Source: Megamonas sp. UBA1796
GTDB taxonomy: Bacteria > Bacillota > Negativicutes > Selenomonadales > Selenomonadaceae
Assembly (NCBI GenBank): GCA_002319795.1
Contig: DCFU01000028.1
Coordinates: 1-64,000, forward strand
DNA: 64,000 nt
Reading direction: 5' to 3'
A program made the translations under genes and the position numbers. Under the pieces are notes generated by a model, which did no database searches, was not told where the DNA came from, and was given only the letters and a program-made list of their open reading frames with translations. Every line of letters begins with the position of its first letter. The stretch's first letter is position 1. Positions 60,174 to 64,000 of the stretch are shown here, one piece after another.

Positions 60174-60502
60174 CGAGTGCGGAAATATTTTATTGTACCC
60201 TGGGCATGTGTATCGTATCGTATATTCCACGCGTGCTGCCGCCGTTTGTGCTGCTTCGCATGAAACTATCACCAGTGCTTGCCTGCTGGTTGAAATACGT
60301 ACCAACATCGGTTTTTGGCGCACTTGTCTTTTCGGAAATTTTTATTGGTCCGGATCATACTTTTAATTTTAAGCTGGACAACATCAATTTACTGGCATCT
60401 TTGTTTGTTTTGGCTGTGGCGGTGCGTACGCATTCTTTGGCGAAAAGCATTGTGGTAGGTCTTATAGCGTTTTGGATTTTGCAGCGCTTTTTGCCGCATT
60501 GA
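60170..60502 (+). CDS. azlD: AzlD-family branched-chain amino acid exporter subunit
   Basis: ATG 60170 overlaps the azlC stop (ATGA) with GGGGGAAG upstream. 110 residues, three to four helices: LGMCIVSYIPRVLPPFVLL, LKYVPTSVFGALVFSEIF and a C-terminal helix. Partner of AzlC. Confidence 0.92.
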   Translation: MTSAEIFYCTLGMCIVSYIPRVLPPFVLLRMKLSPVLACWLKYVPTSVFGALVFSEIFIGPDHTFNFKLDNINLLASLFVLAVAVRTHSLAKSIVVGLIAFWILQRFLPH

Positions 60503-60528
60503 GGTTTTAAATTTTGTCTGGCTGCCTG

Positions 60529-60561
60529 ACCGCTTTCCATCAACCGGGAGGCGGTTTTTTT
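60529..60561 (+). terminator. Terminator after azlD
   Basis: Stem ACCGCTTTCC/GGGAGGCGGT (60529-60538, 60546-60555, two G-U pairs) followed by T to 60561. Confidence 0.85.
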
Positions 60562-60647
60562 ATGTCTTTTTCAAAAATCTATGATATACTACTTATTATA
60601 GTGAGCATTTACATGTTGAGAAGCAGGATTTAAGGAAGGATATGGGA

Positions 60648-62822
60648 ATGAAAAAAATATGTGTTTTGGCAGAAAAACCCTCCGTGGGAAGAGATATCGC
60701 GCGCGTGCTTTCCTGTACGAAAAAAGGCAATGGCTTTTTGGAGGGAGAACAATATATTGTAACATGGGCATTGGGACATCTCGTTACGCTGGCCGATCCG
60801 GAAAAATACGGAGAAGAGTATAAGGAGTGGCGCATGGATGCGCTGCCTGTTATGCCGGAAAAACTGGAGCTCGTGGTGATTCGCCAGACAATGCGCCAGT
60901 ACCAGTGCGTCAAGCAGCAGCTGCGTCGTCCGGATGTGTCGGGAATTGTTATTGCTACAGATGCAGGACGTGAGGGTGAGCTTGTGGCACGCTGGATATT
61001 GGAGCTTGTGCATCCGGCGAAGCCCTTGAAACGGCTTTGGATTTCTTCTGTTACCGATAAAGCTATCCGTGATGGATTTTGTAAGCTGCGGGAAGGTAAA
61101 GAATATGAGAACTTGTACCATTCGGCAGTAGCCCGTGCGGCTTCGGATTGGTATGTGGGAATTAATGCAACGCGTGCACTTACCTGCAAATTTAATGCAC
61201 AACTTTCCTGTGGCAGAGTACAGACCCCGACGTTGTCTATTATTGCTGGCAGAGAAGAGGAAATTGCTCATTTTCAGCCACGTATGTATTATGGAATCCG
61301 TGCACACTGCCGGGGTATTGTTTTTACCTGGCAGGATAGTAAAAATAAAAGCCTGCGCAGCTTTGACCGGCTCAAGATGGAGGAAATCAGTGCAAGGCTC
61401 AAGGGGAACAGTCTGGAGATTTATCATGTAGAGCGCAAGCTTAAAAAGATTCCGGCGCCTCAGCTGTATGATCTTACCTCTTTGCAAAGCGAAGCAAATC
61501 AGCGTTTCGGTTTTTCGGCGAAGGAGACACTGTCAGCTATGCAGAAACTTTATGAGATGCATAAGCTGCTTACGTATCCACGTACGGATTCGCGTTATAT
61601 TACAGAAGATATTGTACCGACACTGAAAGAAAGACTGGATGCTTGTGGTGTGGGAGAATATTCCCGCATGGCTTTTGAAGCATCGAAGCATATTCGCGTG
61701 GACCGCCATTTCGTGGACGATGCAAAAGTGTCCGACCATCATGCAATTATTCCTACGGAGCAGTTTGTACAGTTATCTGCACTTTCAGAACGTGAGCGCC
61801 GTATTTATGATCTGGTGGTACGCCGCTTTATAGCGGTGCTTTATCCGGATGCGGAATATGAGCAGGTGACGATTTGTGGCAGAGCAGCGAAGGAAGAGTT
61901 TTTAGCACGGGGCCGCGTCATCAAACAACAGGGCTGGCAAAGTGTCTATCATGAGGAAACGGGAGATGACGAAGGGCTTCAAGAACAGAAACTGCCGGCT
62001 GTCTCTGAGCGTGAACGGCTGTCCATCGATCGGGTGGAGATAAGTGAAGGGAAGACCAAGCCACCAGCACGTTTTACCGAAGGGACGCTGTTGGCAGCTA
62101 TGGCGGATCCTCTTCCATATATGGCAGACGAAAGCAAGGAACTGAAGCAGGCAATGCATGAAACGGGGGGGCTTGGAACAGTCGCGACCAGGGCAGATAT
62201 CATTGAAAAGCTTTTTTCGTCATTCGCCATTGAGAAAAAGGGCAGGGAACTTTATACGACGGCCAAAGGCCGTCAGCTCTTGCAACTTGTTCCTGCAAGG
62301 CTCCGGACGCCGGTGCTGACTGCGGAATGGGAAACGAAGCTTACAGAAATTGCTAAGGGAAGGTTGGCGGAACAGAAATTTTTGCAGGATATTAAGGGAT
62401 ATGCCCGTTCGATTGTACAGGAAATCAAAGATTCGCCAGCGGTGTTTCATCACGATAATGTAACACGCAAGGTTTGCCCGGATTGTGGAAAATTCCTGTT
62501 GGAGGTAAATGGCAAGCATGGGAAGATGCTCGTCTGCCAGGATCGTGCCTGTGGTTATCGCAGGACACTGGCAGTGCATACGAATGCACGTTGTCCGGAA
62601 TGCCATAAGCGTATGGAGCTTGTAGGAGAAGGCGATGGCAAAACTTTCGTTTGTAGTTGCGGGTACCGGGAGCGCTTGTCGGCTTTTCAGAAGAGGCGCG
62701 AAAAAAATAATGCTGGTCGTGTTAACAAGGGGGAGGTAGCCCGTTATCTCGGACAGCAAAAGAGCAATTTTACCAATAATGCACTGGCGGAAGCGCTGGC
62801 TGGTTTCAAACTGAATAAATGA
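60648..62822 (+). CDS. topB: DNA topoisomerase III
   Basis: ATG 60648 is seven bases after GGAAGGA; the ATG at 60642 is too close to it. 724 residues, type IA topoisomerase. Toprim domain: ICVLAEKPSVGRDIARVL and IATDAGREGELVARWIL (acidic cluster). The catalytic tyrosine is Tyr310 in LLTYPRTDSRYI. The C-terminal part adds two zinc-ribbon-like modules: CPDCGKFLLEV...CQDRACGY and CPECHKRMELV...CSCGY. It decatenates DNA and resolves replication or recombination intermediates. TopB in this form can also travel on conjugative elements, but the housekeeping neighbours argue for the chromosomal copy. Confidence 0.94.
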   Translation: MKKICVLAEKPSVGRDIARVLSCTKKGNGFLEGEQYIVTWALGHLVTLADPEKYGEEYKEWRMDALPVMPEKLELVVIRQTMRQYQCVKQQLRRPDVSGIVIATDAGREGELVARWILELVHPAKPLKRLWISSVTDKAIRDGFCKLREGKEYENLYHSAVARAASDWYVGINATRALTCKFNAQLSCGRVQTPTLSIIAGREEEIAHFQPRMYYGIRAHCRGIVFTWQDSKNKSLRSFDRLKMEEISARLKGNSLEIYHVERKLKKIPAPQLYDLTSLQSEANQRFGFSAKETLSAMQKLYEMHKLLTYPRTDSRYITEDIVPTLKERLDACGVGEYSRMAFEASKHIRVDRHFVDDAKVSDHHAIIPTEQFVQLSALSERERRIYDLVVRRFIAVLYPDAEYEQVTICGRAAKEEFLARGRVIKQQGWQSVYHEETGDDEGLQEQKLPAVSERERLSIDRVEISEGKTKPPARFTEGTLLAAMADPLPYMADESKELKQAMHETGGLGTVATRADIIEKLFSSFAIEKKGRELYTTAKGRQLLQLVPARLRTPVLTAEWETKLTEIAKGRLAEQKFLQDIKGYARSIVQEIKDSPAVFHHDNVTRKVCPDCGKFLLEVNGKHGKMLVCQDRACGYRRTLAVHTNARCPECHKRMELVGEGDGKTFVCSCGYRERLSAFQKRREKNNAGRVNKGEVARYLGQQKSNFTNNALAEALAGFKLNK

Positions 62823-62858
62823 CATAAGGATTTCTCTTATTTTTGAGGAGGCTGTGAC

Positions 62859-63785
62859 ATGACCCGGGGAAGGATTCGCAGGTATTCTATCATTCTGTTG
62901 GGCTGCATTATATGCAGCGGTTCCATTGATCTTTTTCTGGTACCAAGTCATTTGTTAAGTGGCGGTATCGGTGGTATTGCGATTATATTTTATTATCTGT
63001 TTGATCTGCCTATCGGCGTACAGATGCTGATTTATAATCTGCCGTTGTTCTTTGCAGCGCACAAGACTTTGGGACGTATGTATACGATAGATGTTGTTCT
63101 CGGCACAGTGTTTTTTTCCTTTTGTGTAGATGCTCTGAGTTTTTTGGCATATTATGCGCCCGTCTCAGATACTATGCTGGCGGCTGTTTATGGCGGTGTG
63201 TTTGGCGGCATCGGTGCAGGTATCGTTTTTCGCATGAATGGCAGTACGGGCGGCCTTGATATCGTGGCCGCAATCGTAAAGAAATATTATTCGCTGGATA
63301 TGGGTACGGTGATTTTTTCTATTAACTGTATTATCATGTGCATAGCGGCACTGTTATTCGGCCTCACGCCAGCTATGTTCACGCTTATTTCGATGTTCGT
63401 GAGTGCAACGATTACAGATAAGGTCGTTGCCGGACTAAACCGCCGGAAGGCGATTATCCTTATCTCGGATAAGACTGAGGCCATTGCGGAGGGCATTATT
63501 ACAGAGGTGGGACGCGGCGCTACGTTTTTGAAGGGTGAGGGTGCATTCACACATAAAGATAAGGAAGTGCTTTTTGTCGTAGTGAACCTCACACAGATTG
63601 CAAAAATCAAGCTGATTGTGGATCTCATTGATCCGCAGGCTTTTATGATCGTGCTTTCAGCCAGTGAGGTCATGGGACGCGGTTTTACTTTACCGGGAAT
63701 AAAGCTGGAGGCTATGATACAGGAACGGACAGCAAATAGACAGAATGAAAAAAAACAGGAAGAAAGGATGGCAGTCGATAAATGA
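62859..63785 (+). CDS. YitT-family membrane protein (DUF161 plus DUF2179)
   Basis: 308 residues. Five to six N-terminal helices with SHLLSGGIGGIAIIFYYLFDLPIG, MNGSTGGLDIVAAIVKKYYSLDMG and VVAGLNRRKAI; the C-terminal cytosolic DUF2179 domain has EVGRGATFLKGEGAFTHKDKEVLFVVVN and DPQAFMIVLSASEVMGRGF. The function is unknown in the family. Its stop overlaps the start of the adenine deaminase gene (ATGA). Confidence 0.9.
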   Translation: MTRGRIRRYSIILLGCIICSGSIDLFLVPSHLLSGGIGGIAIIFYYLFDLPIGVQMLIYNLPLFFAAHKTLGRMYTIDVVLGTVFFSFCVDALSFLAYYAPVSDTMLAAVYGGVFGGIGAGIVFRMNGSTGGLDIVAAIVKKYYSLDMGTVIFSINCIIMCIAALLFGLTPAMFTLISMFVSATITDKVVAGLNRRKAIILISDKTEAIAEGIITEVGRGATFLKGEGAFTHKDKEVLFVVVNLTQIAKIKLIVDLIDPQAFMIVLSASEVMGRGFTLPGIKLEAMIQERTANRQNEKKQEERMAVDK

Positions 63786-64000
63786 AGGATTTGAAGCGTT
63801 TTGTGAGGGTAGCGCAGGGGCTTGAGCCTGCGGAGCTGGTGCTTAAACATGGCAGGGTCTTCCAGACATTCATGGGTCAATTCGTGCATGGAGATATTGC
63901 CGTTCAGGATGGATATGTTGCGGGTGTTGGTACATATACAGGAAAAAGTGAAATAGATCTTGCAGGAAGATTTGTCACGCCTGGGTTTATTGATGGGCAT
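63782..64000 (+). CDS. ade: Adenine deaminase, N-terminal part (runs off the window)
   Basis: ATG 63782 overlaps the YitT-protein stop. The visible 73 residues read FVRVAQGLEPAELVLKHGRVF, GDIAVQDGYVAGVG and DLAGRFVTPGFIDGH, the last being the amidohydrolase metal motif. This matches the start of bacterial Ade, which converts adenine to hypoxanthine. The remainder lies beyond the window edge. Confidence 0.8.
   Translation, partial: MKDLKRFVRVAQGLEPAELVLKHGRVFQTFMGQFVHGDIAVQDGYVAGVGTYTGKSEIDLAGRFVTPGFIDGH

Noticed and set aside
1..64000. CRISPR arrays, rRNA or tRNA genes, intact insertion sequences
   Set aside because: I looked for regularly spaced repeats, conserved RNA gene signatures and transposase motifs and saw none that hold up.

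Overview
The window looks like the chromosome of a diderm Firmicute (class Negativicutes, Selenomonas/Megamonas/Mitsuokella-like). The evidence is a Firmicutes-type gene order rplU-prp-rpmA-obgE-yhbY-proB-proA-nadD-yqeK-LCP-rsfS, an L27 with the cleavable N-terminal extension, and mannose-family PTS operons, together with an RND efflux pump that implies an outer membrane. The genus is not resolved. No rRNA, tRNA, CRISPR array or intact insertion sequence was seen.

Bases 1-7,200 are a decaying accessory region. It holds a fragment resembling a TnsA-type endonuclease, two oligopeptide/nickel-type ABC ATPase genes and a SAM methyltransferase broken by four single-base shifts in A or T runs plus one nonsense codon, a molybdopterin-binding (Mop) gene with an in-frame TGA, and a TPR/SPINDLY-type glycosyltransferase that loses its frame and its 3' half. 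Intact genes inside it are a flavin split-barrel protein and a GGDEF diguanylate cyclase. The cyclase is preceded by a promoter, a roughly 80-nt folded leader and a terminator, a riboswitch-like arrangement I cannot assign to a known class.

Bases 7,394-11,880 form an inositol-type sugar module (IolE-like protein, AraC regulator, IolT-like porter, IolG-like dehydrogenase), with 21-bp-spaced direct repeats as likely AraC sites. Bases 12,085-19,139 hold an EamA exporter with a divergent LysR regulator, and a TetR-adaptor-RND pump system in which the same TGTACC-N14-GGTACA operator lies in front of both tetR and the pump. Bases 19,524-24,586 carry YaiI, a secreted lipase, a NYN-LOTUS protein, a nucleotidyltransferase and an aldo/keto reductase.

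Bases 24,929-32,281 contain a complete mannose-family PTS followed by a sensory operon: membrane-anchored sugar-binding protein, NarL-type histidine kinase, response regulator, and a second anchored binding protein. Neither binding protein has ABC permease genes beside it. Bases 32,888-40,613 are a full N-acetylgalactosamine/galactosamine (aga) pathway: GntR regulator, AgaS isomerase, a second PTS (B, C, D, A), deacetylase, tagatose-bisphosphate aldolase and PfkB kinase. A TGGTACGTACCA operator occurs at the regulator and in variant form ahead of agaS and the PTS permease gene.

Bases 40,767-44,522 hold a histidine acid phosphatase and a ROK regulator with an MFS transporter. Bases 44,829-54,571 are the conserved housekeeping block ending in cheV. 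On the minus strand, bases 57,467-54,622 are a tetrahydrofolate riboswitch followed by a tightly spaced folT-like gene, M48 protease and AI-2E-family protein. The window closes with CBS and M29 aminopeptidase genes, azlCD, topB, a YitT protein and the start of adenine deaminase.
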